A DNA stretch of 64,000 nucleotides from Phycicoccus sp. HDW14 (GTDB lineage: Bacteria > Actinomycetota > Actinomycetes > Actinomycetales > Dermatophilaceae): NCBI RefSeq assembly GCF_011383005.1, contig NZ_CP049935.1:3224001-3288000 (forward strand), in the 5' to 3' direction. The translations under genes were made by a program, and so were the position numbers. The notes below the pieces were generated by a model. It had not been told where the DNA came from. It made no database searches and saw nothing but the letters and a program-made list of their open reading frames with translations. This document shows, piece after piece, positions 35,651 through 44,068 of this stretch; position 1 is the stretch's first letter, and each line of letters opens with the position of its first letter.

Positions 35651-36801
35651 TCAGCGCTCGTCCGGCCCCTCGAGCACGTAGTCGGGCGGGTCGTCGACGT
35701 CGGTGACCACCGCCGAGGCGTACTCGCGCAGGGTGCGCGCCCGCGGCGCCTCGTCCCACAGCGCCTGCACCCGCCGCCTCAGCTCGTACCCGTCCGGCCC
35801 GCGCACCACCGGCACCTCGAGCTGCTCGGTCGGCGCCGGCGCGATGTCGTCGGTCGCCACCGGGATGACGTGGCTGAGGACCTGCTCCCCCGCGGTCAGC
35901 TCGCGGATGGCGATGCCGCGCACGCGGTCGGGACGGCGGGTGGCGAAGTCGGTGTAGAGCCGAGGGTCGTGCTGACCGTCGTCACCGACGAGCAGCCACC
36001 GCACGTTGGGCAGCTCGCGGGCCAGCCGGTGCAGCTGGGCGCGCTTGTGCTCCTGCCCGGACCGGAACCAGCCCGTGTTCGTCGGCCCCCAGTCGGTGAG
36101 CAGCATCGGTCCGGCGGGGTAGCCGTTGCGGCGGAGGAACCGGGTCAGCTGCGGAGCGGTGTTCCAGGCACCGGTCGAGAGGTAGACCACCGGCGCCCCG
36201 GGCTGCGAGGCCAGCAGCTCGCGGTACATCGTCGCCATCCCCGGCACCGGCCGGCGGGCCCCCTCCGAGCGCAGGAAGGTGTTCCACGCGGCGATCATCG
36301 GCCGCGGCAGCGACGTCGACAGCACCGTGTCGTCGATGTCGGAGATGATGCCGTGCGTCACCGTCGCCCCGACGACGAGCACGGGCACGTCGATGGTCTC
36401 CGCGCGCGGCGAGGAGAGGTACACGTGGTGCCACCCCGGCGTCAGGCCGTGCCCGCGGACCACGAGGTCTACGAACCCCCGCGGTCGGTGCGCGTGGTGA
36501 TGAGCCGGTCGTCGATCCGCACCGTGACGGGCTCCTCGGTGGCCGGCGTCGCGACGAACGCCCGCCAGCCCCGCGTCTCGAGCTCGACGGCCCGCAGCCG
36601 GGCGGCGTAGGTGGGCTCCTCGGGCTCGTCCTCGGGACGGCCGCGGGTGAAGATGACCCGCCCGAAGATCCGCAGCTGGCTCGCGCTGCCGTACCCCGTC
36701 GACGGCACGATCCGGGTCACCCACCCCCGAGAGCGCAGCAGGTCCGCCTTGCGCTCGGTGTAGGCGTCCTCGAGGAGGGCTGCCGCGTGCGGTCGCGCCA
36801 T
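35651..36801 (-). CDS. App1/DUF2183 family phosphatase-domain protein (one apparent frameshift)
   Basis: The N-terminus (MARPHAAALLEDAYTERKAD, IDDRLITTRTDRGG) and the rest (FVDLVVRGHGLTPGWH...) are in different frames. The C run at 36476-36480 has five bases where six restore continuity, giving 383 residues. The phosphatase core has GIISDIDDTVLSTSLP (DxDxT), VVYLSTGAWNTAPQL and VRWLLVGDDGQHDPRLY, the App1 phosphatidate-phosphatase-like (DUF2183) set. It may act on phospholipids or another phosphomonoester. Transcription appears leaderless. Confidence 0.88.
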
Positions 36802-36807
36802 GGACCG

Positions 36808-36813
36808 ACTCTA
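36808..36813 (-). promoter_or_regulatory. -10 element of the leaderless App1-type transcript
   Basis: TAGAGT on the minus strand ends six bases before the ATG at 36801; no Shine-Dalgarno is present. Confidence 0.45.
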
Positions 36814-36824
36814 GGACACGGGTC

Positions 36825-37598
36825 TCAGCGGCCCGACAGGTCGGTCTCCACGCTGCCGGTGCGCACCCCGCGCACGACCTCCTCGGCGAGCACGCGCACC
36901 TTGACGTTGCGGTCCTGCGAGGTCTTGCGGAGCACCTGAAACGCGTCGTGCTCCGGGATGCCCCGCAGCGCCATGATGACCCCCTTGGCCTGCTCGATGA
37001 CCGCCCGGCTGGCCATCGCCTGCTCGAGCTGGCCGGCCAGCCGGCGCATGCCGTCGAGGGCGGTCACGGCGACCACGGCGTCGGCCGCCCGGGCGGCGGC
37101 GATCCGCACGAGGGCGGCGTCGAAGTCGTCGAAGGCGTTCGTGGCCCACGCGTAGAGGTTGATCGCGCCGACGCACTCGTCGCCGCTGACCAGCGGTACC
37201 GCGAAGAGGCTGCGCATGCCGTCCTGGCGCGAGATCTCGGCGAACGTCGGCCAGCGCCCGTCGTCGGTGCACAGGTCGGGGACGATCTGCTCGCGCCGGG
37301 TGCGGGCGGCGTCGAGGCACGGCCCCTCGTCGAGCGCGTACTGGGCGGCGTCGATCTCGAGGGTCTGAACGGTCGTGTACGCGGCAGTGTGCGGGCGGTC
37401 GCTGCTCAGCACGGTCACGCCCACCTCGTCGCAGCCGTCGACGTGCCGGCGCACGGCGTGGACGACGCGCTCGAGGTAGTCGGACAGCTGCTCCATCGAC
37501 TCGAGGACGCCCCCGAGCTCGTGGTTGTAGCGCTCGAGCAGGGCGCCGGCGTCGGTGTCCTCCTCCTCCGGGGGAGGAGGGGTCAGGGTGTCGGTCAT
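36825..37598 (-). CDS. GAF and ANTAR domain RNA-binding regulator
   Basis: This 257-residue protein has a GAF sensor (about residues 35-175; GCDEVGVTVLSSDRPHTAA, ALDEGPCLDAARTRR, MRSLFAVPLVSGDECVGAIN). A C-terminal ANTAR domain follows (about 185-245; QAMASRAVIEQAKGVIMALRG, EHDAFQVLRKTSQDRNVKVR). ANTAR proteins bind paired hairpins in mRNA leaders and prevent transcription termination. The ATG at 37596-37598 follows GGGAGGA, and a TACAGT box lies about 35 bases upstream. Its target RNA is not visible next to it. Confidence 0.92.
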   Translation of the reverse strand: MTDTLTPPPPEEEDTDAGALLERYNHELGGVLESMEQLSDYLERVVHAVRRHVDGCDEVGVTVLSSDRPHTAAYTTVQTLEIDAAQYALDEGPCLDAARTRREQIVPDLCTDDGRWPTFAEISRQDGMRSLFAVPLVSGDECVGAINLYAWATNAFDDFDAALVRIAAARAADAVVAVTALDGMRRLAGQLEQAMASRAVIEQAKGVIMALRGIPEHDAFQVLRKTSQDRNVKVRVLAEEVVRGVRTGSVETDLSGR

Positions 37599-37693
37599 GG
37601 GAGTCCTCCCAGGTCACGGGGGTTGCCGTGAAGACTGTAGTCCGCCGAGCCGACGTCGGGCCGGGTGCGGGCGCCGGGTGCGACGATGGGCCC

Positions 37694-38468
37694 GTGCCGC
37701 GCCGCCACCGCAAGTCCTCGGCCAGCGCACCGCCGGGTTACTTCGAGTGGGAGGCCCGGGGGCTGCGCTGGCTCGGTGACGCCGGGGGTCCGGGGGTGCC
37801 CTCGTGGCGGAGGTGCTGGCGGTCGGCGCCGACTTCCTCGAGCTGCCGCTGCTCGAGGCCGCCCCGGCCGGGCGCGCGCACGCCGAGGAGCTCGGGCGCG
37901 GGCTCGCGGCCACGCACGCCGCGGGGGCGCCGGCCTTCGGGTCGGGTCCGGACGGATGGACCGGCGACGGCTGGCTCGGTCCGCTCAGCGAGCCGCTGCC
38001 GCTGCGTCTCGGGGCGTGGCCGGCCTGGGGCCGTTCGCCGCGGAGGCCCGGGTGCGCCCGCTGGCCCGGCTCGGCCACGACCGCGGAGTCTTCGACACCG
38101 ACGCCCTCGCCCTCCTCGAGCGGCTCGCCGACACGCTCGCCGCCGGCACCCACGACACCGACGAGCCCCCGGCCCGGCTCCACGGCGACCTGTGGTCGGG
38201 CAACGTCGTGTGGACGCGCGAGGGCGCCGTCCTCATCGACCCCGCGGCGCACGGTGGGCACCGGGAGGCCGACCTCGCGATGCTCGACCTCTTCGGCGCC
38301 CCCGAGCTCGACCGGGTCCTCGCCGCGTACGACGAGGCCGCCCCGCTCGCCGACGGCTGGCGCGACCGGGTGCTGCTGCACCAGGTCCACCCGCTCCTCG
38401 TCCACGCCGTCCTGTTCGGCGGCTCCTACGTGCGTCAGGCCCTCGACGCGGCCGCCCGGTTCGCCTGA
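37694..38468 (+). CDS. Fructosamine kinase / aminoglycoside phosphotransferase-like protein (two apparent frameshifts)
   Basis: The restored protein is about 258 residues and starts PRRHRKSSASAPPGYFEWEARGL-type sequence at the GTG at 37694. The kinase core shows ARLHGDLWSGNVVW (catalytic loop) and VLIDPAAHGGHREADLAML (metal-binding DPA), as in fructosamine-3-kinase family proteins. Frame changes occur at a C run 37799-37801 (three where four restore GVPLVAEVL) and a G run 38027-38030 (four where five restore PAWGPFAAEARV). It is probably a protein-deglycation kinase in the cytosol. It lies seven bases before the HprK/PqqD-like gene. Confidence 0.85.
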
Positions 38469-38475
38469 GGCCGGC

Positions 38476-39648
38476 GTGGTGGTGCAGCGGCTGGACGCGT
38501 TCGGCGCCGGATGGGACCTCGACGTCACGGGCCTCGGCGAGCCGATGTCCGGCCGGCTGCAGGCGCTGTGGAGTCGGGCGGCGAGCGGGCCGGAGCCCGT
38601 CGGCGAGGTGCTGCCCTACGAGGTGTCCCGCGCCGGTGACGGGCTGACGCTCGCCGGCGTGCCGCACCGGTGCTCGGACGCCGAGCTCCCCTACCTCCTG
38701 TCCCGGGCCCTCACGATGGCCTCGATCCGCCGCCGCACCGGCCAGTGCCTCCTGCTGCACGCCGCGGGCGTCAGCACCCCGGGCGGCGCGACCGTCGCGC
38801 TCGTCGCCGCGTCGGGCACCGGCAAGACCACCGCCGCCCGGGTCCTCGGGCGCTCGCTCGGGTACGTGTCCGACGAGACGGTGGCCGTCGAGGACGACCT
38901 CACCGTCCGGCCGTGGGCCAAGCCCCTCTCGGTGCTCCTCGACCCGAGCGACCCGTTCGACAAGACCGAGTCCGGGCCCGACGAGCTGGGGCTGGCCCGC
39001 GCCCCCGACCGGCTGCGGCTGGCGGCCCTCGTGCTGCTGGCGCGCGACCCCGGGCAGCCCGAACCGGTCCTCGAGCCGGTGCCGCTCGTCGAGGCCCTCG
39101 CCGAGGTCGTGCCGCAGACGTCGGCGCTGCTCCGGCTCCCGCGTCCGATGGAGTCCGTGGTCGCGGCGCTGACCGCCGGCGGTGGGCCGTGGCGGCTGCG
39201 GTACGCCGAGATCGCCGACTGCGTCGACCTCGTCGCGGGGCTCGCGGACGGGTCCGGGGGCTCGCAGCCTCCCATCGGATGGACGAGTGAGCGCGGTGAC
39301 GAGCCGGCGCTGCTCGACGACGACGACACCGCTGCGGGTGCGCCGGTCCCCGACGTGACGCCGGACGACCTACCGGCCGGCGCCCCGGTGCAGCGGACGC
39401 CGTTCCAGCACGCGGTGCACGCCGAGGGGTCCTCCCTCGTCGTGCGCGGGCAGGTGCCGGCCGTCCTCCCCGACCTGGCGTCGACGCTGTGGCGGGCGGC
39501 GGAGCGGCCGGTGACCGTCACCGAGCTCGTGGCCGCGGCCGTCGAGGTGCACGGGGCGCACCCCGAGGCCGAGCAGCTCGTCACCGCGACGGTGCACGTG
39601 CTGCTGGCCTCGGGGCACGTGGCGCCGGCCGTGAACCGGCGCCCCTGA
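38476..39648 (+). CDS. HPr-kinase-like P-loop protein with C-terminal PqqD-like domain
   Basis: This 390-residue protein has an N-terminal domain, then a P-loop kinase-like core with LLLHAAGVSTPGG, Walker A (ALVAASGTGKTTAARVLG) near residues 105-120 and a GYVSDETVAVEDDLTVRPW strand, as in the HPr kinase C-domain. After an acidic linker (around 275-300) the C-terminus (FQHAVHAEGSSLVVRG, LWRAAERPVTVTELVAA) has the small winged fold of PqqD-type peptide-recognition proteins. Similar parts occur separately in HPr-rel-A/PqqD systems. GTG codons at 38476, 38479 and 38482 are in frame; I choose the first. Function is unknown. Confidence 0.65.
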   Translation: MVVQRLDAFGAGWDLDVTGLGEPMSGRLQALWSRAASGPEPVGEVLPYEVSRAGDGLTLAGVPHRCSDAELPYLLSRALTMASIRRRTGQCLLLHAAGVSTPGGATVALVAASGTGKTTAARVLGRSLGYVSDETVAVEDDLTVRPWAKPLSVLLDPSDPFDKTESGPDELGLARAPDRLRLAALVLLARDPGQPEPVLEPVPLVEALAEVVPQTSALLRLPRPMESVVAALTAGGGPWRLRYAEIADCVDLVAGLADGSGGSQPPIGWTSERGDEPALLDDDDTAAGAPVPDVTPDDLPAGAPVQRTPFQHAVHAEGSSLVVRGQVPAVLPDLASTLWRAAERPVTVTELVAAAVEVHGAHPEAEQLVTATVHVLLASGHVAPAVNRRP

Positions 39649-39683
39649 CCGGACCGGGTACGACAGGGGTGCACCCGGTCCGG
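39649..39683. terminator. Bidirectional inverted-repeat terminator
   Basis: CCGGACCGGGT (39649-39659) and ACCCGGTCCGG (39673-39683) form a perfect 11-base stem with a 13-base loop, between the stops of the convergent HprK/PqqD-like and chaplin-like genes. Confidence 0.65.
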
Positions 39684-39694
39684 CCCGTCCGTGC

Positions 39695-41056
39695 TCACCC
39701 GCGCGACGCCACCGGCGTGCGACGCGTGGTGAGGACCAGCCCGGCGCCCATGAGGAGCAGGGCCCCGGCCAGGGCGAGGAGCAGGCCCGCCTCGAGGCCG
39801 GTCTGCGCCAGCCGGGCGGCCGGAGCGACGGCCAGGACGGCGTCCTGGACCGCGGTCGGCGTCACCGAGCCGGCGGGGGCGTCGGGCGTGCCCGGCGTGC
39901 CGGGGTCGCCGGGAGTGCCCGGGGTGCCGGGGTCACCGGGAGTACCCGGGTCGCCCGGGGTGCCGGGGTCACCCGGGGTGCCGGGGTCCTGCGGGCCGGT
40001 CGTCGGGCCCTCCGTCGTGGAGTCACCGACCACCGAGACGGCGTTGCCGCCGACCGTCACCGGGAGGCCGACCGGCAGGCCGACCTGGTTGCCGCCGAGC
40101 GCCGAGTCCTCACCCGAGGTCACGCCGCCGGAGCCACCGGGAGCACCCGAGCCGCCGGTCGTGGTCGCACCGGTGCTCGTGGAGTCACCGACACCCGAGA
40201 CCGCGGTGCCGCCGATCGTCACCGGGATGCCGACCGGCAGGCCGACCTGGTTGCCGCCGAGCGCCGAGTCCTCACCCGAGGTCACGCCGCCGGAGCCACC
40301 GGGAGCACCCGAGCCCCCGGTCGTGGTCGCACCGGTGCTCGTGGAGTCACCGACCACCGAGACGGCGTTGCCGCCGACCGTCACCGGGATGCCGACCGGC
40401 AGGCCGACCTGGTTGCCGCCGAGGAGCGAGTCCTCGCCGGACGTGGTCGACGAGCCCGTCGTCCCGGACCCGGTCGACGCCGCCGTCGAGGCACCGTCGG
40501 AGCGGGAGTCCCCGAGCACCGAGATCGCGTTGCCCGAGACCGTCACCGGCACCGACACCGGCGCCGTGGCCTGGTTCCCACCACCGACCGAGTCCTCACC
40601 CGACGTGCTCCTCGCCCCTCCGGAGGAACCGCTGCCGGACGAGGCCTTGGTCGGCGCCGTCGTCGTGGTCGTCGCCTTCTCGGACCGGGAGTCCCCGAGC
40701 ACCGAGATCGCGTTGCCCGAGACCGTCACCGGCACCGACACCGGCGCCGTGGCCTGGTTGCCGCCACCGACCGAGTCCTCACCCGACGTGCTCCTCGCCC
40801 CTCCGGAGGAACCGCTGCCGGACGAGGCCCTGCTCGGCGCCGCCGTCGAGGCACCGTCGGAGCGGGAGTCCCCGAGCACCGAGATCGCGTTGCCCGAGAC
40901 CGTCACCGGTGCCGTGACCGCGGTGACCACCTGGTTGCCCCCGAGGAGGCTGTCGGAGCCGGACGTCGTGTCGTCGGCCCACGCGGGACTGGCGAACAGG
41001 ATGCCGCCTCCCACGAGGAGGCCCACCTGGAGCCCTCTGCGCATGTATGCGTGCAT
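39695..41056 (-). CDS. Six-repeat chaplin-like protein with LAXTG sortase anchor
   Basis: This 453-residue surface protein has a signal peptide (to about residue 27, ASPAWA). Six chaplin-like repeats follow at about 35-64, 94-123, 154-184, 209-238, 263-292 and 318-346, each with a GGNQ...P(V)xxPVTVxGNAxSVxGDS core. They are separated by Ser/Gly/Thr-rich linkers. A PGTPGD repeat (358-390) precedes LAQTG (416-420), a hydrophobic helix (421-444) and TTRR, the class E sortase layout. The repeats lack the Cys pair of streptomycete long chaplins. It likely forms a hydrophobic cell-surface layer. Confidence 0.88.
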   Translation of the reverse strand: MHAYMRRGLQVGLLVGGGILFASPAWADDTTSGSDSLLGGNQVVTAVTAPVTVSGNAISVLGDSRSDGASTAAPSRASSGSGSSGGARSTSGEDSVGGGNQATAPVSVPVTVSGNAISVLGDSRSEKATTTTTAPTKASSGSGSSGGARSTSGEDSVGGGNQATAPVSVPVTVSGNAISVLGDSRSDGASTAASTGSGTTGSSTTSGEDSLLGGNQVGLPVGIPVTVGGNAVSVVGDSTSTGATTTGGSGAPGGSGGVTSGEDSALGGNQVGLPVGIPVTIGGTAVSGVGDSTSTGATTTGGSGAPGGSGGVTSGEDSALGGNQVGLPVGLPVTVGGNAVSVVGDSTTEGPTTGPQDPGTPGDPGTPGDPGTPGDPGTPGTPGDPGTPGTPDAPAGSVTPTAVQDAVLAVAPAARLAQTGLEAGLLLALAGALLLMGAGLVLTTRRTPVASRG

Positions 41057-41141
41057 GGTCGTGCTTCCTTTCCTGGATGATCCGTGGACCCACGCGGACG
41101 TGGGGTCGAGCCGAGCGCCGTGGAACGGGCGCGGGCGGGGA

Positions 41142-42149
41142 TCAGCCAGGGCTGGAACCGGGGACGAGGGCCGGGCCGGCGGCCGGGCGCCTCGTGACCG
41201 AGCGGACCGCGTCGGCGACGAGCTCCACGGCGGGAGCGGACGTCGGCGACAGCGCCGCGGCCCCGGACGCGAGACCGCGCCCGGAGAAGGAGGACAGGGC
41301 CCCGGCCGCCGCGAGGCAGGCGAGGGTGGTCAGTGGCTGCAGGGGGCCCGGGTCGGCGGGCACGGGCACGGAGGCGACACCGACGGCCGCGAGCACCGCG
41401 ACGACGTGCGCCGTGGGGCCGACCGAGGTGGCGGGCCGGGCCACCGCGGGGGCCGATGCCGACCGGTCGGCGGTCGCCGGCCCGGTGGCGATCGCCGCGC
41501 CGCGGGGCGACGGCGACACGGCCTCGGGGGTCTGGTCGGTGCCTCCCGGGGAGGTGACCGCGCCGACGGGCACGGGGCGGACCGGGACGAGCGGGTCGAC
41601 CACGTCGGTGACCGTGCCGACGACCTCGGAGAGCACCCCGTCGGTCGCCCCGGCCACACCGGAAACGGTGTCGGACAACGTCTTCGTCGCCGTATCGACC
41701 GTCACCGCGACCTGGGCGGCCGTCTCGTCCACGACCGTGCGGGCCGACGACGTGGCCGCGTGGCCGGTGCGCTCGACGGTCGCCGTCGCGTTCTTGACGA
41801 CCCGGTCGACGACCGGCGCGACCGGAGCCGCCGGCGCGACGCTGCTCGCCTCGTCGGAGACCCGGGTGGCGACCCGCGTCGCGTGGTGCACGGTGGCGTC
41901 GGCCGACCCCAGCACCCGGTCCGTCGTCCGTGCGACCGACCGCGTGGTGTCGGTGGCCGCCTCCGTGACGGGCGCGGTGACGTCGTGCTCGAGAGCCTGG
42001 GCGACCTGGCCGAGGAGTCCGGGTCGGGCTGCGGGAGAACGCTCTTCAGCGTGGGCGTCGGCCGGTGCCAGGAGCATCCAGCACACGGCGACGAACCCGA
42101 CGGTCAGCACCAGTCGGAGGGGCACACGCACGAGCGGTGATCCGGTCAT
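41142..42149 (-). CDS. Secreted Ala/Thr/Val-rich protein upstream of the chaplin-like gene
   Basis: This 335-residue protein has a signal peptide (LRLVLTVGFVAVCWMLLAPA, cleavage near ADAHAEE). A long low-complexity region of helix- or coil-type repeats follows (VTEAATDTTRSVARTTDRVL, VVDRVVKNATATVERTGHAA), then a Pro/Ser-rich linker and a weakly hydrophobic segment (HVVAVLAAVGVASVPVPA). I do not recognise a family. The ATG at 42147-42149 follows GGGGAGG. It lies 85 bases upstream of the chaplin-like gene on the same strand, so a cell-surface role is likely. Confidence 0.7.
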   Translation of the reverse strand: MTGSPLVRVPLRLVLTVGFVAVCWMLLAPADAHAEERSPAARPGLLGQVAQALEHDVTAPVTEAATDTTRSVARTTDRVLGSADATVHHATRVATRVSDEASSVAPAAPVAPVVDRVVKNATATVERTGHAATSSARTVVDETAAQVAVTVDTATKTLSDTVSGVAGATDGVLSEVVGTVTDVVDPLVPVRPVPVGAVTSPGGTDQTPEAVSPSPRGAAIATGPATADRSASAPAVARPATSVGPTAHVVAVLAAVGVASVPVPADPGPLQPLTTLACLAAAGALSSFSGRGLASGAAALSPTSAPAVELVADAVRSVTRRPAAGPALVPGSSPG

Positions 42150-42338
42150 CGGTGCGCCTCCCCTCGTCGCTGTGACTGGTCTTCGCTCCAACACATCACA
42201 ACGGATTGCCTCATTTCCAGCATTTCGACGATTCTTTGCACATCCTTTGCAATTGCGCGGCGACACATTGCCGACACCACGGGAAATGTCGTTGACCGCT
42301 CGATGACCTCGCCGCGCGGCGGATGGCATGCTGGCGCG
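42150..42338. promoter_or_regulatory. AT-richer divergent promoter region of the surface-protein genes
   Basis: The stretch 42170-42290 is markedly less GC-rich than the rest of the window. Two TTTGCA hexamers (42235-42240 and 42246-42251) lie exactly 11 bases apart, one helical turn, which suggests a regulator site. It separates the secreted surface-protein genes (minus) from the dienelactone hydrolase (plus). Confidence 0.45.
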
Positions 42339-43045
42339 ATGAGCGAGCGCCTCGACGTCCCGACCCCCGACGGCCCGATGCCGGCCCACCGCTGGCTGCC
42401 CGACGGCGGCCGCGGGCCGGGCATCCTCCTGCTCCAGGAGATCTTCGGCATCAGCCCGTACATCCGCCGTCGGGCCGAGGACCTCGCCGCTCTCGGCTAC
42501 GTCGTGCTCGCCCCGAGGTCTTCTGGCGGCTCGGGGTCAGCGAGGTCGAGGGCGGCCCGAGCATGCTCGAGGAGGCGATGGGCCTGCTCGGCCGCCTCGA
42601 CTGGGACGCGGCCGTCGCCGACTCCTCCGCCGCCCTGCGCACCCTGCGCGAGCAGCCCGAGGTCGAGGGCGGCACCGGCGTCGTCGGGTTCTGCTTCGGC
42701 GGTGGCCTCGGGTACGCGGTCGTCGCGGGGGAGCCCGCCGACGCCCTCGTCTCCTTCTACGGCTCGGCGCTGCCGGGGTTGGTCGAGCACGTCCCGTCCG
42801 TGTCGACGCCGTCCCTCCACGTGTTCGGCGAGGCCGACGCCTACCTCCCGATGGAGGCCGTCGAGACCATCCGGTCCGCCGTCACCTCCGGCCCCGCACC
42901 GGCCGAGGTCATCACCTACCCGGGCGCCGACCACGCCTTCGACAACCCCGACTTCGTCAACCACGACCCGGAGGCGAGCGCCGCGGCGTGGTCGCGCACC
43001 GAGGCCTGGCTGGCCGCGACCCTCCCGACCGGCACCGCGGGCTGA
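42339..43045 (+). CDS. Dienelactone hydrolase family protein (one apparent frameshift)
   Basis: This alpha/beta hydrolase opens with MSERLDVPTPDGPMPAHRWL and LLLQEIFGISPYIRRRAEDL. The nucleophile elbow is GFCFGGGLGYAV (Cys in G-x-C-x-G), the acid is probably in GEADAYLP, and the His is in GADHAFDNPDF. One base is missing in a C run (42511-42514; five would continue LAPEVFWRLG), giving 235 residues. True dienelactone hydrolases open a lactone in chloroaromatic pathways, but many homologues have other ester substrates. No catabolic partner is adjacent. Confidence 0.9.
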
Positions 43046-43046
43046 C

Positions 43047-43328
43047 CTACGCGCAGGTGCAGGGTGACCCGCCGCAGCGCGGGCAGCCGTCGGCGTAGCG
43101 CTCGACGGCGGTCGTGAGGTCGACCCCCACCTGGTTGGCCAGCGACGCGACCCATGCCACGACGTCGGCGAACTCGTGCTCGCGCTGGGCGTGGGTGCCC
43201 TTGCGCACCGCCTGGGCCAGCTCGCCGACCTCCTCGGCGAGCCACGCGACGGTGCTCGGCACCCCGCGGGCCCGGTCACGCTCGCCGTAGGTGCGCTCGA
43301 TGACCTCCTGGAGGCGGGCGAGGTCCAT
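43047..43328 (-). CDS. MazG-like nucleotide pyrophosphohydrolase
   Basis: This 93-residue protein has a MazG-like single domain, VAWLAEEVGELAQAVRKG and EHEFADVVAWVASLANQVG, with the EExxE and ExxD metal-binding pattern. A Cys-rich tail (CPRCGGSPCTCA) could bind a metal. It probably hydrolyses non-canonical NTPs. The ATG at 43326-43328 is behind a leaderless-type TAGGGT box. It is convergent with the dienelactone hydrolase, one base apart. Confidence 0.9.
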   Translation of the reverse strand: MDLARLQEVIERTYGERDRARGVPSTVAWLAEEVGELAQAVRKGTHAQREHEFADVVAWVASLANQVGVDLTTAVERYADGCPRCGGSPCTCA

Positions 43329-43335
43329 GCGCGGC

Positions 43336-43341
43336 ACCCTA
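43336..43341 (-). promoter_or_regulatory. -10 element of the leaderless MazG-like transcript
   Basis: TAGGGT on the minus strand ends seven bases before the ATG at 43328, without an intervening Shine-Dalgarno. Confidence 0.5.
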
Positions 43342-43348
43342 CCGAGGC

Positions 43349-44011
43349 TCAGTTGAGCGAGGCGCCGCCGAGGTCGGTCGGCGTCGGGAGGGCGGAGAAG
43401 CGGTCGACGATGGCCGTCTCCCGGCCGAGGAGCGAGAGCACCGTGCGCAGGCGGGTGGCGGTGTCCGCGCCGTCGAGCACGCGCTGGCGGTCGGCCGGGT
43501 CGAGGACCATCCGCTCGGCCACGCGGTAGGCCACCTCCCGCGGCCCGGCCGGCACCGGGTCGGTCCGCGCCCCGAGGGTCTCGAGGTAGCGGGCGTGCGC
43601 CGCGAGGACGCGGGCGACCAGCGCGGTCACTTCCGGGTCGTCGTCGGCCGGCTCGTCCAGCCAGGTCACCGACCCGGTGAGGAACGAGGTGCCGGCGCCC
43701 TCGTCGAGGCCGTCGAGCCGGAAGCGCCGCGCACCCCGGGCCACGAGGTGCACGACCGTGCCGGCGTCGCCGCGGGAGAGGGCCATCGCGTCGACCCGTG
43801 CCTCGCACCCGATCTCGTGGAGGTCGGTGGCCGCACCGTCACCCACCTCGTGCCCGTGCCGGATGCGGATGACGCCGAAGGCGCGCTCGTCCTCGGGCTC
43901 GTGGGCGAGGCGCTGGGCCAGCTCGAGGTAGCGGGGCTCGAAGAGCTGGAGCGGCATCCGGGCCCCGGGCAGCAGCACCCCGCCGAGCGGGAAGAGGGGC
44001 AGCACGGCCAT
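43349..44011 (-). CDS. LON peptidase substrate-binding (LON-N) domain protein
   Basis: This 220-residue protein has MAVLPLFPLGGVLLPGARMPLQLFEPRYLEL, the signature LON N-domain start (here shown as LPLFPLGGVLLPG plus LFEPRYLEL). It then runs through FGVIRIRHGHEVG and HEIGCEARVDAM. Like other stand-alone LON-N proteins it lacks the ATPase and protease domains, and its function is not known. A TACAGT box ends five bases before the ATG, a leaderless pattern. The downstream MazG-like gene has its own box. Confidence 0.9.
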   Translation of the reverse strand: MAVLPLFPLGGVLLPGARMPLQLFEPRYLELAQRLAHEPEDERAFGVIRIRHGHEVGDGAATDLHEIGCEARVDAMALSRGDAGTVVHLVARGARRFRLDGLDEGAGTSFLTGSVTWLDEPADDDPEVTALVARVLAAHARYLETLGARTDPVPAGPREVAYRVAERMVLDPADRQRVLDGADTATRLRTVLSLLGRETAIVDRFSALPTPTDLGGASLN

Positions 44012-44016
44012 GCCTC

Positions 44017-44022
44017 ACTGTA
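44017..44022 (-). promoter_or_regulatory. -10 element of the leaderless LON-N transcript
   Basis: TACAGT on the minus strand ends five bases before the ATG at 44011; no ribosome binding site is visible. Confidence 0.4.
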
Positions 44023-44068
44023 GGACCGCTGCCGCGGTGGCGGGGCGGTTGTCGAGGCCCGGCCCGGG

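Noticed and set aside
39489-42140. An 883-codon plus-strand frame with Pro/Glu-rich repeats
   Set aside because: It is the antisense shadow of the repetitive chaplin-like gene and its neighbour, whose minus-strand products have signal peptides and sortase motifs.
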